Shown: positions 7,820-17,198, counted from the stretch's first letter. The stretch: 64,000 nucleotides of DNA from an uncultured Shimia sp. (GCF_947493595.1 NZ_CANLRL010000002.1:124001-188000); one strand, 5' to 3'. Notes: generated by a model from the letters alone, not told the origin. Translations and numbers: made by a program.

Positions 7820-8689
7820 GTGCTAGGCATTATTGGCATCGCTGTTGTTTTTATCATGGTGTTGGGCGGATACGTTCTTGCCGGTGGTAGTCTTGGGCCC
7901 ATTATGAAGGCCCTGCCGTTTGAGATGATCATCATTGGCGGCTCCGGTGTGGGCGCGTTTTTGGTGTCCAATGACGGTTCTGTGGTGAAGCACACGCTGA
8001 AAGATCTTGGCAAAGTCTTCAAAGGCCCCAAATGGAAGCCGGATGACTACAAGGATCTGCTGTGTTTGCTGTTTGAGCTCATACGACTGGCCAGGAAAAA
8101 CCCTGTGGCCATCGAGGAGCACATCGAGAATCCGGACGATTCTGACATTTTCCAGAAGTACCCGCGCATCACTGCGGACAAAGAGGCGATCAATCTGATT
8201 GCAGACACCATGCGCTCTGCGTCGATGAACTATGATGACCCACATCAGGTGGAAGAGGTTTTGGAAAAGCGAATCGAAGCCAATTTCCACCACGCAATGC
8301 ACCCCAACCACGCGTTGCAGTCGCTCGCGGATGCGCTTCCAGCGCTGGGAATTGTTGCAGCGGTTTTGGGTGTTATCAAAACCATGGGCTCGATCGACCA
8401 ACCCCCAGAGGTTCTGGGCGGCATGATCGGTGGTGCGCTTGTGGGCACCTTCCTTGGGGTTTTCCTGGCCTATGGTCTGGTGGGTCCGTTTGCCGCCAAA
8501 ATCAAAGGTGTGGTCGAAGATGAGGCGCATTTCTATCAGTTGATCCGCGAGGTGCTGATTGCGAATCTGCACAACCACTCGCCAAACATCTGCATCGAAG
8601 TTGGGCGTCAGAACACGCCGGGCCACAACCGTCCGCAGTTTGCGGAGCTGGAAGAGGCGCTGGCCGAAGTGAAGAAGGAAGCGGCATGA
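7820..8689 (+). CDS. motA: Flagellar motor stator protein MotA
   Basis: MotA is the cytoplasmic-face ring of the proton-driven stator. The 289-residue product has four membrane helices. The first pair is at residues about 1-50 (LGIIGIAVVFIMVLGGYVLAGG); the second is at about 170-225 (LADALPALGIVAAVLGVIKTMG and GGALVGTFLGVFLAYGLVGP). A large cytoplasmic loop between them contains the charged residues that contact FliG. The start is GTG with AGGAG upstream. The stop overlaps the start of the next gene (ATGA). motB is not adjacent and not seen in the window, unlike in most bacteria. Confidence 0.97.
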   Translation: MLGIIGIAVVFIMVLGGYVLAGGSLGPIMKALPFEMIIIGGSGVGAFLVSNDGSVVKHTLKDLGKVFKGPKWKPDDYKDLLCLLFELIRLARKNPVAIEEHIENPDDSDIFQKYPRITADKEAINLIADTMRSASMNYDDPHQVEEVLEKRIEANFHHAMHPNHALQSLADALPALGIVAAVLGVIKTMGSIDQPPEVLGGMIGGALVGTFLGVFLAYGLVGPFAAKIKGVVEDEAHFYQLIREVLIANLHNHSPNICIEVGRQNTPGHNRPQFAELEEALAEVKKEAA

Positions 8690-11004
8690 AACAGCTTCTG
8701 CTTGCTGTTCCGATGGTATTGGCGGCCTCTGCGGGGGCCGCACAAGACGTGCTGTTCCGGTCTGGCGAGCACGAAGATTTCACCCGCTTGGTGGCGACGC
8801 TGCCATCGGCGGAAACCGACTGGACCGTGTCGCGCGACGGGCGGTATTACACCATCAAAATTGAGGGTGATGACGTCAATCTGCGCACCAGCACCATCTT
8901 TGACAAAATCCCGCGCGACCGCTTGGCGAATATCGTTGCCAATGACGCCGCTGGCGAATTGGAGCTGGAACTGGCCTGTGCCTGCCGTGTGGTCTCGATC
9001 CCTTACGACGAACGCTACGTGATTTTTGACATTCGTAACGATCTGCCACCGGCGCAGAACGACGACCTGCCACAGGTGCCCTTGTCGTTTGGCGAGGCGG
9101 TGCCGGTTGAGAAAAAGCCGCAGCGTCAGTTCCGGTTCTCCTCTTTTGAAGCGGCAAGCCCGGTTCCAACGCCGGTTCAAGTGGCAGAAGCAAAGCCCGC
9201 AGCCGACTATTCCGACTTGCTTGCGCTTGAGAATTTTGTGGATCGTAGCGCCCAGGTGCAGGTCTTGCGCGGTGATCTGATCAAACAAGTGGACCGTGCG
9301 GCCAATCAAAACCTGTTGCAGGCGCAAACTCCCGAGGTGGAAGACACCAGCGGGTTGGTGGGCAAGCCTGTGAAAACCGCTGAATCGCATATGCCACAGC
9401 TCAACAGCTCGGACCATGTGCCGCCACAAGCGGCCGTTGGAAAAGACCTGAACATCGTTGCGTACAACGTGCTGGACGAAGTGGGCAGAGACATTGCCGC
9501 CCTGCTGAGTGGTCAGGTGGCCACAGGCATGTGCTTGCCGGATTCGGCTGTGAACATTGCGGACTGGAGTGGCGCAGGCACGTTTGTGCAGGAGCTGGGC
9601 CGTCTGCGTCAGGAAGTGGTGGGCGAATTTGACCGCACCAACAAGGATGCCCTACGTGAACTAGCGCAGCTCTACGTGCATTACAGCTTTGGCGCCGAAG
9701 CGCTGCAGATCCTGGACCTGCTCCCGGAAAGTGGCGAGAACAACATTCTGATCGCGATGGCGTATATCATGGATGGACACGAGCCGCCGGAGCACAACCC
9801 GTCCTTTGCCAGCCAAGGGCATTGCGCTGGCAACTCTGCCATGTGGGCCGCTCTTTCTGGGGAGACCCTGGTCGGGGAAAGCGCAATTCACGGGGCACTG
9901 GATGCACTTCAAAAGATGCCACGCCACTTGCGGGAACACCTTGGTCCACAGCTGAGCAATCGGTTGGTGGCACAAGGTCAAACCGAGGCGGCAATGTTGG
10001 TGCTAAATGGCATTGAACGCACGTCTCCTAAGCCTGACGTAAATTTCGATTTTGCCGAGGCCACCCTGAATGCGGAACTGGGCAACACCGAAGAAGCCAC
10101 TGAGGCGCTGACGGAAATAGCAACGCAAAATACCGACATCTCTACCAAAGCGGTGATTGACCTGATTGAGACCCATATGGCGCAGGGTGAGGCCCCTTCC
10201 ACGGAGACCGTGTCTCTGGTTGGCGCCTTGGCTGTGGAACACAAAAGCGGGGCAATGGGACCTGATCTGCGCCGGGCGCATGCGCTTGCGCGTATTCTGG
10301 AGCATGAATTTGGCGAAGCATTCAAGATCATCAATGACATCGAAACCCGCGACGGGCCAGAAGCCGCCGAGGGTGTGCGCAGTCAACTGGTGATGGCCGT
10401 TCTGGAAAATGCGGATGATTTTGAGGTGATTTCCTGGTCCATTCAGGAACGTCTTGCTGCGCCTGGACGCATTTCGACCAAGGCCGCGCTGCAACTGGCC
10501 CATAAGACGTTTGAGATGGGCTTCCTTGGCGAAACCAAACGCCTGATGCAAGCCGCGCAAACGGTGATCCCAAGCGATGAAAAACGTCTTTTGAATGCGC
10601 GATTGGCCCTAGCGGAGGCCCTGCCTAAGCGGGCCGAGGCCGAGCTTATGGGCATGGAAACGCCGATTGCGGATCGCCTACGGGCGCGAGCCAAAGCCAT
10701 GGCCGGGGATCATGCCGGTGCGGCACGTTTGCTCGCCGAACTTGGGGAACGTGGTGCCGCGGAAACCGAAGCTTGGCTGGATGGCGACTTGGCCTCTTTA
10801 ACAGCCTCTGAAAACGAGGTGCTACGACGGGCTTCCACTTACCTCCTGCCACCAGAAGAAGGCAGTGAAGCCGACGCAGCCACAGACCGTGTGACCCATG
10901 GCATGTTGGCGCGCAATCGGGCGTTGCTGGAAGGCGCGGCGGAGAGCCGAGGCGTGCTTGGCGAGTTGCTCAACCTGCATAGCGTGACAGAGCCATCTTC
11001 TTAA
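8686..11004 (+). CDS. Large periplasmic protein of the motor operon, MotC-like candidate, unknown function
   Basis: The 772-residue product has a signal peptide (MKQLLLAVPMVLAASAGAAQD). The N-terminal part of about 120 residues is beta-rich (DWTVSRDGRYYTIKIEGDDVNLRTS). After a Pro/Ala linker, a long helical-repeat body (residues about 270-770) looks TPR-like, e.g. ELAQLYVHYSFGAEALQILD and FAEATLNAELGNTEEATEAL. I recognise no enzymatic motif. It is translationally coupled to motA and follows a motE-like gene. In rhizobia MotE chaperones MotC, a periplasmic stator cofactor, so this protein may fill the MotC role. It is much larger than rhizobial MotC, and the relation is inferred only from order and architecture. 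Confidence 0.7.
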   Translation: MKQLLLAVPMVLAASAGAAQDVLFRSGEHEDFTRLVATLPSAETDWTVSRDGRYYTIKIEGDDVNLRTSTIFDKIPRDRLANIVANDAAGELELELACACRVVSIPYDERYVIFDIRNDLPPAQNDDLPQVPLSFGEAVPVEKKPQRQFRFSSFEAASPVPTPVQVAEAKPAADYSDLLALENFVDRSAQVQVLRGDLIKQVDRAANQNLLQAQTPEVEDTSGLVGKPVKTAESHMPQLNSSDHVPPQAAVGKDLNIVAYNVLDEVGRDIAALLSGQVATGMCLPDSAVNIADWSGAGTFVQELGRLRQEVVGEFDRTNKDALRELAQLYVHYSFGAEALQILDLLPESGENNILIAMAYIMDGHEPPEHNPSFASQGHCAGNSAMWAALSGETLVGESAIHGALDALQKMPRHLREHLGPQLSNRLVAQGQTEAAMLVLNGIERTSPKPDVNFDFAEATLNAELGNTEEATEALTEIATQNTDISTKAVIDLIETHMAQGEAPSTETVSLVGALAVEHKSGAMGPDLRRAHALARILEHEFGEAFKIINDIETRDGPEAAEGVRSQLVMAVLENADDFEVISWSIQERLAAPGRISTKAALQLAHKTFEMGFLGETKRLMQAAQTVIPSDEKRLLNARLALAEALPKRAEAELMGMETPIADRLRARAKAMAGDHAGAARLLAELGERGAAETEAWLDGDLASLTASENEVLRRASTYLLPPEEGSEADAATDRVTHGMLARNRALLEGAAESRGVLGELLNLHSVTEPSS

Positions 11005-11072
11005 CAACGCTTACCACATGTTAACCATGCGCCGATAGCTTGGGCCTTGAACTGGGGCAGAAAGCTATCGGT

Positions 11073-11498
11073 ATGAAAAAACAGTACGTTTTCAACGCGA
11101 TGTCGCGATTCTACGGCGACTCACTCAAGACCGTCATAATCGGTCTTCTGGGACTTGTGACAAGTCTCCTTTTGGTTTTTACCACATTTGTACAAGACAG
11201 TTCCGACGGCGCAGAAACCAACAACGGGGATGACGCGACCGTGGCCTATCATTCCCGCACCCCAAAAGTTGCCGACAAATACAAAGCCCGTTTGCAACGC
11301 GTTCTGGCGCATTCGCCGGATCAGGCGGTGATGCCAGCGAAAGCGGTCCAGAAAGCTAAGCCGTTGCTGCGCATCCCCACTGTGAACCGCGAAAACAATT
11401 TCCCGCTGCTTCAACGCGGCAGTTCAGCTGGCACCATGGGCTCTCTTGTGCCGCGTGGGTCCGGATCGGGCCGGTCGATGCTGAGCAATGGAGGGTAA
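11073..11498 (+). CDS. Small single-pass membrane protein upstream of flhA, unknown function
   Basis: The 141-residue product (starting MKKQYVFNAMSRFYG) has one membrane helix (KTVIIGLLGLVTSLLLVFTTF). The rest is polar and probably periplasmic, ending in a Gly/Ser-rich tail. No family is recognised. The start at 11073 was chosen over an in-frame start 11 codons earlier because the helix then sits at the expected N-terminal distance. It ends four bases before flhA, so it is part of the same transcript. The upstream gap of 68 bases holds two TTAAC/TTACC words but no convincing CtrA spacing. Confidence 0.65.
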   Translation: MKKQYVFNAMSRFYGDSLKTVIIGLLGLVTSLLLVFTTFVQDSSDGAETNNGDDATVAYHSRTPKVADKYKARLQRVLAHSPDQAVMPAKAVQKAKPLLRIPTVNRENNFPLLQRGSSAGTMGSLVPRGSGSGRSMLSNGG

Positions 11499-11501
11499 CT
11501 C

Positions 11502-13598
11502 GTGAACCCGACTTTTTCCATCAAAGCGCTTTTTAGCCCGACAATCTTGCTCGCCCTCGCCCTGATGGCGATCATTGTCATGATGATCCTGCCGATGCCG
11601 TCCTGGGTGCTGGACATCGGTTTGGCAACCTCTTTTGCTTTGGCGATCCTGATCTTCACCGTGACGCTGTTTATCGAGCGTCCGTTGGATTTTTCCGCCT
11701 TCCCAACCATCTTGCTGGCCTCGCTGATGCTGCGATTGTCGCTCAATGTATCCTCGACCAAGCTGATCATCGGTCAGGGTCACACCGGCACGAATGCCGC
11801 CGGCGACGTGATTGAGGGCTTTGCCAATTTTGTCATGGGCGGCAGCGTCTTCCTTGGTCTTGTGGTGTTCTGCGTTTTGCTCATCGTGAACTTCATGGTG
11901 ATCAACAAAGGCGCCACCCGTATGGCCGAAGTGGGCGCGCGCTTTGCCCTTGATGGGATGCCCGGTAAACAGCTTGCGATTGACAGCGACATGTCCGCAG
12001 GCGCGATTGACCACGCCGAAGCCAAAGCCCGCCGGGAACGCGAACAACAGGAAACCACCTTCTTTGGCTCGCTGGATGGTGCGTCAAAGTTCGTGAAAGG
12101 TGACGCGATTGCCGGCCTGTTGATCACGCTGATGAACCTGGTGATGGGCCTGATCATGGGCGTGGCCGTACATGGCATGCCCATTGGCCAGGCCTTTGAG
12201 ACCTATGCCATCCTGACTGTTGGTGATGGTCTGGTCACGCAAATCCCAGCTGTGATCATCTCGATTGCCTCCGCACTGCTTTTGGCACGTGGCGGCACCA
12301 CTGGCTCCACCGACCTGACCCTGCTGAAACAGCTGGGCAACTACCCGCCAGCGATTGCCACCGTGGCTGTGTTGATGGTGTTGTTTGCGCTGGTGCCGGG
12401 CCTGCCGTTCCTGCCCTTCTTGGCAGGTGGTTCTGTGTTGGGGTTCGCAGCCTACTACCTGCATCAAAACAAAAAGGCCGAAGCGGAAGCCAGCCTGGAA
12501 CCTGAAGAAGACGATGCGCCGGTTCTGCCCCGGGACAAACCCATTGGCGACGTGCTGGACCTGGACGACATCCATGTGGAGTTCGCCACCGACCTGGTGA
12601 ACATGGTGCTGGATCCGGGCGCAGGTTTGGACGCGCGCATCACCAATATGCGGACCCATGTGGCGTCGACCTATGGTTTGATCCTGCCGGAAATCCGTTT
12701 GACTGACGAACCTTCACTGCCAAATGGCACCTACACCATTCGCATTCAGGGCGTGGAGCAGGTGCGCGATCGGTTGGAGCCGGAGAAGGTTCTGGCTTTG
12801 GCAGGCGACAGCCCGGATTCGCTGCCGTCTGGAGAAGACGTGTCCGAACCTGTTTATGGCGCCCCTGCCCGCTGGATCGACAGCGCAGCGCAGGAAAAAG
12901 CCGCGCTGGCGGGGATCACCATTGTGACCCCTGGCGAGGTTCTGGCGACCCACTTGCTTGAAACCATCAAATCCAACTTTGGCCGCCTGCTGACCTTCAA
13001 GGCGCTGCGCCGCATTCTGGATGAGATGATGAACCTGTCTGATCCGGTGCGCGCCGATGCCAACCGCCGTATGATGGATGAGTTTGTGCCGGACAAAGTA
13101 CCGCTGGATCTGTTGCATCGCATTTTGCGTATGCTGCTGGATGAACAGGTCTCGATCCGCAACATGCCGTTGATTCTGGAATCGATTGCCGAAGCCCGTC
13201 ATGTGAGTGCGCAGCCGGAAATCATCTGCGAAAATGTGCGCCAACGACTGGGCTTCCAGCTGATTTCCGATTTGAAACGGGACGATGGCACCATTCCCTT
13301 GGTACAGTTGGCACCCGAGTGGGAAGACACCTTTGCCACATACCAGGTGGATGGCGATGCGGGCGGCATGGATGTGGCGCTTCCGCCAGACGTGTTCAAC
13401 GCCCTGGCTCAGTCGATTGCCGATCGCATGTCTGACGCCGGCAACAGCGGGATTTTTGCCGCGCTGGTCACATCAACGCGACGCAGACGGTTCCTGCGCA
13501 CGGTACTCAGTGCCAAAGGCATTTCCAATCCGGTGCTCAGTTTTGAGGAAATTGGACTGGATGCGCGGCCTGCACTTGTCGGGGTTGTCGCCGCATGA
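11502..13598 (+). CDS. flhA: Flagellar export gate protein FlhA
   Basis: FlhA forms the nonameric cytoplasmic export ring and proton-coupled gate. The 698-residue length is normal. The N-terminal half has about eight membrane helices, with the FHIPEP-family block at about residues 140-165 (GATRMAEVGARFALDGMPGKQLAID). The C-terminal cytoplasmic half (from about residue 330) carries LVNMVLDPGAGLDARITNMR, ATHLLETIKSNFGRLLTF and the SD4 segment VPLDLLHRILRMLLDEQVSI. The GTG start lies three bases after the upstream stop. It overlaps fliR by four bases. Confidence 0.98.
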   Translation: MNPTFSIKALFSPTILLALALMAIIVMMILPMPSWVLDIGLATSFALAILIFTVTLFIERPLDFSAFPTILLASLMLRLSLNVSSTKLIIGQGHTGTNAAGDVIEGFANFVMGGSVFLGLVVFCVLLIVNFMVINKGATRMAEVGARFALDGMPGKQLAIDSDMSAGAIDHAEAKARREREQQETTFFGSLDGASKFVKGDAIAGLLITLMNLVMGLIMGVAVHGMPIGQAFETYAILTVGDGLVTQIPAVIISIASALLLARGGTTGSTDLTLLKQLGNYPPAIATVAVLMVLFALVPGLPFLPFLAGGSVLGFAAYYLHQNKKAEAEASLEPEEDDAPVLPRDKPIGDVLDLDDIHVEFATDLVNMVLDPGAGLDARITNMRTHVASTYGLILPEIRLTDEPSLPNGTYTIRIQGVEQVRDRLEPEKVLALAGDSPDSLPSGEDVSEPVYGAPARWIDSAAQEKAALAGITIVTPGEVLATHLLETIKSNFGRLLTFKALRRILDEMMNLSDPVRADANRRMMDEFVPDKVPLDLLHRILRMLLDEQVSIRNMPLILESIAEARHVSAQPEIICENVRQRLGFQLISDLKRDDGTIPLVQLAPEWEDTFATYQVDGDAGGMDVALPPDVFNALAQSIADRMSDAGNSGIFAALVTSTRRRRFLRTVLSAKGISNPVLSFEEIGLDARPALVGVVAA

Positions 13599-14371
13599 TG
13601 GAAACCGCCCTCTTCCTTCTGAACACCACAGAAGCCGCGCTTTGGCACGGCTTTTTGGTGTTTCTGCGGGTGGGAACAGCGGTGGCCTTGCTGCCAGCCT
13701 TTGGGGAAACTTCGGTGCCGACCCGCATCAAACTGGGGCTTGCGCTGGCGTTCACTGTGATTGTTGCCCCGGCGGTGCCGGTGTTTGAAAGCGCCGAGCC
13801 GACCTTCCCGTTGATCGCTCAATATGCACTGACGGAAACCATCAGCGGGTTTTTGATGGGCATTGGCATTCGCATGTTTGTGTTTGCCTTGCAGACCGCA
13901 GGTACTATCGCGGGTCAATCGACATCTTTGGCGCAGCTTTTGGGCGGCGCGGCGGGCGAACCCCTGCCAGCAATTGGTAATGTGCTGGTGATTGCAGGTC
14001 TCGCGTTGGCGGTGACCATGGGGCTGCACGTCTATGTCGCGCGTTATCTGATCGGATCGTACATGTTATTCCCCGCTGGCACCTTTCCGCCGCGGGAAAT
14101 CATGACCGAATGGGGCGTGCCGCATATGGCGCAGGCGTTCAACATGGCGTTCCGCCTGGCGGCACCGTTTGTGATTATTTCTGCGATCTACAACCTGATG
14201 CTTGGTGTGATCAACCGCGCCATGCCGCAGTTGATGGTGGCCTTTGTGGGTGCGCCACTGATCACAGCGGGCGGCCTGTTCCTTTTGTTCCTTGTGGCAC
14301 CGGCGCTACTCACTCTGTGGTGGGGCGCGATGGAGGCGTTCATGATCAACCCGGTTGAGGGCCTGAGATGA
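13595..14371 (+). CDS. fliR: Flagellar export gate protein FliR
   Basis: FliR completes the FliP5Q4R1 export gate. The 258-residue product is almost entirely hydrophobic, with helices throughout. It has the N-terminal FLVFLRVGTAVALLPAFGE and the block PTRIKLGLALAFTVIVAP. The family segment QTAGTIAGQSTSLAQLLGG comes next, followed by the FNMAFRLAAPFVIISAIYNL region. It is coupled to flhA and flhB by four-base overlaps on both sides, the standard flhA-fliR-flhB order for this group. Confidence 0.97.
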   Translation: MMETALFLLNTTEAALWHGFLVFLRVGTAVALLPAFGETSVPTRIKLGLALAFTVIVAPAVPVFESAEPTFPLIAQYALTETISGFLMGIGIRMFVFALQTAGTIAGQSTSLAQLLGGAAGEPLPAIGNVLVIAGLALAVTMGLHVYVARYLIGSYMLFPAGTFPPREIMTEWGVPHMAQAFNMAFRLAAPFVIISAIYNLMLGVINRAMPQLMVAFVGAPLITAGGLFLLFLVAPALLTLWWGAMEAFMINPVEGLR

Positions 14372-15459
14372 GCGGCGGCGGTCAGGACGACGACAGCGAA
14401 AAGAGTTTTGAGCCCACCCAGAAGAAACTGGATGATGCGCGCAAAAAAGGTGAGATCGCCAAATCCATGGATGTCTTCGTGGCGGCGGGCTACCTCGGGC
14501 TGACACTGGCGTTTCTGACCGTTGGCGCGGCCACCATCAAATCCGCAGGTAACGGCTTGATGGTGTTGCTGGATCAGGCGGATGAGCTGGCGCCAATGGT
14601 GTTTGAAGGCAATCCATCCACCCCCCTTGGCGGCATCATGATCGAAACCATAACGTCTGTGGCGCCATGGTTCGTGGTACCGATGATTGCGGTGATCCTG
14701 AGTGTGATTGCGCAGCGCGCGTTTCTGGTGACGCCGTCGAAGCTTGCGCCAAAACTGTCGCGCATAAATCCCATCTCCAACGCTAAAAACAAGTTTGGCC
14801 GCAGCGGTTTGTTTGAATTTGCCAAAAGCTTTGCCAAGCTGGTGATCTTTTCGGTGTGTCTCGGATTTTTCCTGAAGGCACGCATGGCGGAAATGGCATC
14901 CGCCATTCAACTCGATGCGATTATGGTGCCTGCCCTTCTGGGTCGCCTGATGCTTGAGTTTTTGATGATTGTGATCATCGTTTCCGCGTCCATCGCAGTG
15001 ATCGACTACTTCTGGCAGCACGCCGAGCACATTCGCAAAAACATGATGACCCGCAAAGAAATGACGGACGAGAGCAAAGAGTCTGAAGGCGATCCGCATA
15101 TGAAGCAACAGCGGCGGCAGAAAGGGCAAGAGATTGCCATGAACCAGATGCTTGCGGATGTGCCGGATGCGGACGTGGTCATGGTCAACCCGACCCATTA
15201 TGCGGTGGCGCTGAAATGGTCACGTATGCCCGGTGCGGCACCTGTGTGTGTGGCCAAAGGTGTAGACGAAGTTGCTGCCAAAATTCGCGAAGTGGCGCAG
15301 GAAAATGCAGTCCCTATTCATCGGGATCCGCCATCAACACGGGCCCTGCACGCGGTTGCGGAAATTGGACAGGAAGTGCCACCAGACCACTATGCGCCTG
15401 TGGCCGCGGCCATTCGATTTGCCGACGCCATGCGTCAACGTATGAAAGGGCGGGTATGA
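14368..15459 (+). CDS. flhB: Flagellar export switch protein FlhB
   Basis: FlhB switches export specificity from rod/hook to filament substrates. The 363-residue product opens with SFEPTQKKLDDARKKGEIAKS and has four membrane helices. The cytoplasmic domain contains the autocleavage motif NPTH at residues 274-277 (VVMVNPTHYAVALKW). All residues needed for cleavage are present. It couples to fliR upstream and to the next gene through an ATGA overlap. Confidence 0.98.
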   Translation: MSGGGQDDDSEKSFEPTQKKLDDARKKGEIAKSMDVFVAAGYLGLTLAFLTVGAATIKSAGNGLMVLLDQADELAPMVFEGNPSTPLGGIMIETITSVAPWFVVPMIAVILSVIAQRAFLVTPSKLAPKLSRINPISNAKNKFGRSGLFEFAKSFAKLVIFSVCLGFFLKARMAEMASAIQLDAIMVPALLGRLMLEFLMIVIIVSASIAVIDYFWQHAEHIRKNMMTRKEMTDESKESEGDPHMKQQRRQKGQEIAMNQMLADVPDADVVMVNPTHYAVALKWSRMPGAAPVCVAKGVDEVAAKIREVAQENAVPIHRDPPSTRALHAVAEIGQEVPPDHYAPVAAAIRFADAMRQRMKGRV

Positions 15460-15869
15460 GCGACGATCTGAAAGAGCTGAATGTGATCACCCAAGCGCGG
15501 TACCAAAAGGCGCAAGCGGCCATGCAGGCAATCCAGGCTGAAGAAAATAAGCTGCGCGGATTGCTCGACGACCTCGCAGACCAGGAAAAAAATGGCCGCG
15601 ACATGCTCAGCGGCGACACCGCGATGCGCATCACCGGCGGTGATTTAGCCTGGAACAGCTGGATTGGCCGCAACCGGAAAATTCTGAACCACCAACTGGC
15701 CAATGTGATGGTACGCAAAGAGATGGCCTACAAAGATCTGCAAACGCATTTTGGCAAAGCGGATGTTATGGAGAAACTCTTGGAACATGAAGTGCAGACA
15801 CGCCGTCAAATTCGAGCGGTGGCGCTGGTAGATTCGATTATGGAAGGCAAGTTGAGCTGCGGCATGTGA
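15456..15869 (+). CDS. fliJ: FliJ-like flagellar protein
   Basis: The 137-residue product is mostly helical with an N-terminal coiled coil (ITQARYQKAQAAMQAIQAEE) and a C-terminal helix rich in charge (LEHEVQTRRQIRAVALVDS). Size, coiled-coil content and position at the end of the export-gate operon suggest FliJ, the rotor of the FliHIJ ATPase complex. FliJ proteins have almost no sequence conservation, so this is a moderate call. It overlaps flhB by four bases and ends 25 bases before a strong terminator. Confidence 0.6.
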   Translation: MSDDLKELNVITQARYQKAQAAMQAIQAEENKLRGLLDDLADQEKNGRDMLSGDTAMRITGGDLAWNSWIGRNRKILNHQLANVMVRKEMAYKDLQTHFGKADVMEKLLEHEVQTRRQIRAVALVDSIMEGKLSCGM

Positions 15870-15893
15870 GATCTGCTCGTCACCAAAGCACAA

Positions 15894-15924
15894 AAAAGGC
15901 GGCGCGTTATGCGCCGCCTTTTTA
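15894..15924. terminator. Bidirectional terminator between convergent flagellar operons
   Basis: A 12-bp perfect stem AAAAGGCGGCGC / GCGCCGCCTTTT with loop GTTAT is flanked by A and T tracts. It serves both the plus-strand operon ending at 15869 and the minus-strand operon ending at 15945. Confidence 0.95.
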
Positions 15925-15944
15925 TTGTTAAGGGGAGGGTGGGA

Positions 15945-16442
15945 TTACGCGATGTCTTGGCGTGTGATTTGCACAATCAACACATCGGTGATCTCGTCTC
16001 CGAAGGCCTTTTGCGCCACTTCCAGGAAAGTCTCACGCAAGCGGTCCAGTTTGCTGGAGTTGGTGAAAGCCCCATTAAAGCCACCGATATTTGCGTGATC
16101 GAACATGGTCTGTAAAAGCGCGCCGCGCAGCCGTGGCTCAGCCTCAAAAATGGCTTCCCGGTTGCCGCTTTCCACTTCGATGGTGAGCGTGATCAGGATG
16201 AGCGAAGCAACCGCATCATCGTTCACAACCGGAACAATGAACTGGTCCACCAAGTCGACATACTCACGCCCGGATGGCGGGCCGTCTTCTTCGTCCTTTT
16301 TATCGGACTTTTCAGCGTGATCCGCGCTCTCTGCCCCTTCGGTTAGCTCCACCGGGGCGGGCTCTGGACGCAGGGCAAGCCCTGCGCCAACGCCGGCACC
16401 GATGCCAACAAGGAGAAGTATAATTGGGAGAAGTTTCTTCAT
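15945..16442 (-). CDS. FliL-family protein (second copy)
   Basis: The 165-residue product has an N-terminal membrane helix (LLPIILLLVGIGAGVGAGLAL) and a charged linker (EKSDKKDEEDG). Its FliL periplasmic domain contains LRGALLQTMFDHANIGGF and ends ITDVLIVQITRQDIA. It is well diverged from the first FliL at 5944-6438, so it is not a recent duplicate. Being the 3' gene of the rod/ring operon, with flgH 12 bases upstream, it may act at the basal body or on a stator subset. The function of second FliL proteins is not established. Confidence 0.85.
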   Translation of the reverse strand: MKKLLPIILLLVGIGAGVGAGLALRPEPAPVELTEGAESADHAEKSDKKDEEDGPPSGREYVDLVDQFIVPVVNDDAVASLILITLTIEVESGNREAIFEAEPRLRGALLQTMFDHANIGGFNGAFTNSSKLDRLRETFLEVAQKAFGDEITDVLIVQITRQDIA

Positions 16443-16454
16443 CAGACTACCCGA

Positions 16455-17186
16455 TTAATATGGCAGGACCGCGTCCATAACCTGTTGGCCCCAACGCGGC
16501 TGCTGCATGTCTGTGATCTGGCCACGACCGCCGTAAGACACACGCGCAGAGGCAATTTTGTCGAAGGTGATTTCGTTCTGGCGCGAGATGTCCTCAGAGC
16601 GGGCAAAGCCGGACACAAGCAACTCGCGCAGCTCGTAGTTCACCCGCAACTCCTGGGAGCCTTCAATCGCCAAAACACCATTTGGCAGCACGTCCACAAC
16701 CGTGGCTGCAACGCGCAGGGTCAGTTTCTCGCTGCGTTTCACGGAGCCGTCGCCAGAGCTTTTGCTGTCAGAGCTGATATCAACCAGAGGGTCCGTGGTG
16801 GCCCCGTTTGGAAGGCGCTCATTGATACGCTGCGGCAATCCAGCAAGGGCTGGTAAGCTTAGGCTGTCAGAACCGCTGCGATTGCGCTCGGACTCGTTTT
16901 TGATCTGGGCTTTTTCATCCACCTCGATCACCACTGTCAGGATGTCGCCGCGGCTGGCCGCCCGTCGGTCGCCAAGCAGGGAGGCTTTGTTGCCACTCCA
17001 GAGCGACGCGGTGTCAGACCGGCGCGACACGCTGGCCTGCTGCGGCAGCGGTGGATTCATCATGGCGTAGTGTTCTTGATTGTTGGTGGTTGGGGTGAAG
17101 CTGGGCGCTTTGCCCATGTGATCGGTACGGCCACAACCGGACACGGCCAGCGCCACAAGAAGAAGTGTTGTAGAGAGAATACGCAC
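16455..17186 (-). CDS. flgH: Flagellar L-ring lipoprotein FlgH
   Basis: FlgH forms the outer-membrane L ring. The 243-residue product has a lipoprotein signal ending LAVSGCG (lipidated C18). The family blocks are SLWSGNKASLLGDRRAASRGDILTV, VEVDEKAQIKNES-like, and the C-terminal NYELRELLVSGFARSEDISRQNEIT. Length is normal. It sits between flgA and fliL2. The partner P-ring gene flgI is not in the window. Confidence 0.97.
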   Translation of the reverse strand: MRILSTTLLLVALAVSGCGRTDHMGKAPSFTPTTNNQEHYAMMNPPLPQQASVSRRSDTASLWSGNKASLLGDRRAASRGDILTVVIEVDEKAQIKNESERNRSGSDSLSLPALAGLPQRINERLPNGATTDPLVDISSDSKSSGDGSVKRSEKLTLRVAATVVDVLPNGVLAIEGSQELRVNYELRELLVSGFARSEDISRQNEITFDKIASARVSYGGRGQITDMQQPRWGQQVMDAVLPY

Positions 17187-17198
17187 TGGGATGTTCCT

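Noticed and set aside
11001-11030. CtrA sites between the 772-residue gene and the small membrane gene
   Set aside because: TTAAC, TTACC and TTAACC words occur, but the spacing is six and the first overlaps the stop codon; not a convincing pair.
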